Position numbers and translations under genes: made by a program | The notes under the pieces: model-generated | What the model was told of the DNA's origin: nothing | Databases searched by the model: none | The model's input: the letters and a program-made list of their open reading frames with translations, nothing else | Shown: piece after piece, positions 63,770 to 64,000 of the stretch | Layout of the letters: every line of letters starts with the position of its first letter | Position numbering within the stretch: position 1 is the first letter of the stretch | Source of the DNA: Vogesella sp. LIG4 | GTDB lineage: Bacteria; Pseudomonadota; Gammaproteobacteria; Burkholderiales; Chromobacteriaceae | Assembly (NCBI RefSeq): GCF_900090205.1 | Contig: NZ_LT607802.1 | Location: 1,311,215 to 1,375,214, forward strand | Length of the DNA stretch: 64,000 bases | Reading direction: 5' to 3'

Positions 63770-64000
63770 ATGTCCCGACTGCTTACCTGGTTGGCGGCGC
63801 TGCTGCTGGCTGTGACGCTGGCTGCCTGCTCGCCCGGCGAAAAACTCACCTTCAAGGGCACCGACCTTACCGGCGCCGACTTCGGCAAACCCTTCACCCT
63901 GACCGGCCAGGATGGCAAGCCGCACAGCCTGGCGGACTACAAGGGCAAGGCGGTGGTGCTGTTCTTCGGCTACACCCATTGCCCGGACGTGTGCCCCACC
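63770..64000 (+). CDS. SCO1/SenC copper chaperone, N-terminal part
   Basis: The visible 77 codons have a lipoprotein signal (LAAC lipobox in LLLAVTLAACSP), then FKGTDLTGADFGKPFTLTGQDGKPHSLADYKGKAVVLFFGYTHCPDVCPT. The CPDVC motif is the copper-binding site of SCO proteins, which deliver copper to Cu-A. The ATG is in position 1 base after the ctaB stop. The gene runs off the window end. Confidence 0.93.
   Translation, partial: MSRLLTWLAALLLAVTLAACSPGEKLTFKGTDLTGADFGKPFTLTGQDGKPHSLADYKGKAVVLFFGYTHCPDVCPT

Overview
The window is 64 kb of GC-rich chromosomal DNA, densely coding on both strands. It has no rRNA, tRNA, CRISPR array, phage, transposase or plasmid gene. Gene content and order point to a betaproteobacterium of the Neisseriales, probably Chromobacteriaceae (Chromobacterium/Vogesella-like). 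The supporting points are an ilvI-ilvH-ilvC-pssA-leuA string, a complete caa3-type cytochrome oxidase cluster with its heme A and copper assembly genes, a GTP-type PEP carboxykinase, and a GlcNAc PTS made of a fused EIIA-HPr-EI plus an EIICB. The taxonomic placement is inference from protein resemblance only.

Layout. 1-7.5 kb: end of a membrane transporter gene, a GlsB/YeaQ-type membrane protein, an orphan family-1 solute-binding protein, a YcaQ-type DNA glycosylase, an ABC exporter and pckG. 7.5-11.2 kb: Sel1 protein, REC-TPR response regulator, YdcH-like protein and a futalosine-hydrolase-like nucleosidase, all on the minus strand. 11.3-17.7 kb: a polyamine locus on the minus strand (AraC-type regulator, possible leader peptide, potABCD-type transporter, acetylpolyamine amidohydrolase). 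17.8-21.7 kb: a PAS-GGDEF-EAL protein and a DMT exporter. 22.2-30 kb: the GlcNAc regulon nagR-nagA-nagB(II)-nagF-nagE with paired operator-like sites. 30-34 kb: gap, an M14-family deacylase, an AsnC regulator and a probable small RNA. 34.1-37.7 kb: phoB-phoR behind a Pho box, a Dabb protein and transaldolase. 38-45.3 kb: smaller accessory genes, including a GNAT-AmpD fusion and a four-gene translationally coupled operon under a membrane AraC-type regulator. 45.5-48.5 kb: proS, a lytic transglycosylase and an RDD protein. 48.7-55.8 kb: ilvIHC, pssA, a leuA carrying an extra N-terminal helix-turn-helix-like domain, and bioD. 56.1-64 kb: coxB-coxA-ctaG-DUF2970-ctaE, DUF2909 (opposite strand), surf1, a small assembly protein, ctaA, ctaB and a truncated sco.

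The most striking sequence signal is not a gene. The 10-mer TGCGGCCAAC (reverse complement GTTGGCCGCA) occurs about 51 times by eye, on both strands. Copies lie inside genes and between them, often as inverted pairs that form hairpins or terminators, at a density like that of DNA uptake sequences in Neisseria or Haemophilus. Several other interspersed repeats sit in the intergenic gaps: a ~300 bp pair with exchanged hairpin stems, a MITE-like family inserted at stop codons, and an 83 bp hairpin. Other points of interest are a back-to-back pair of perfect DnaA boxes between convergent genes, the LeuA and AmpD domain fusions, a NagE with a second EIIB domain lacking its cysteine, and a probable polyamine leader peptide.
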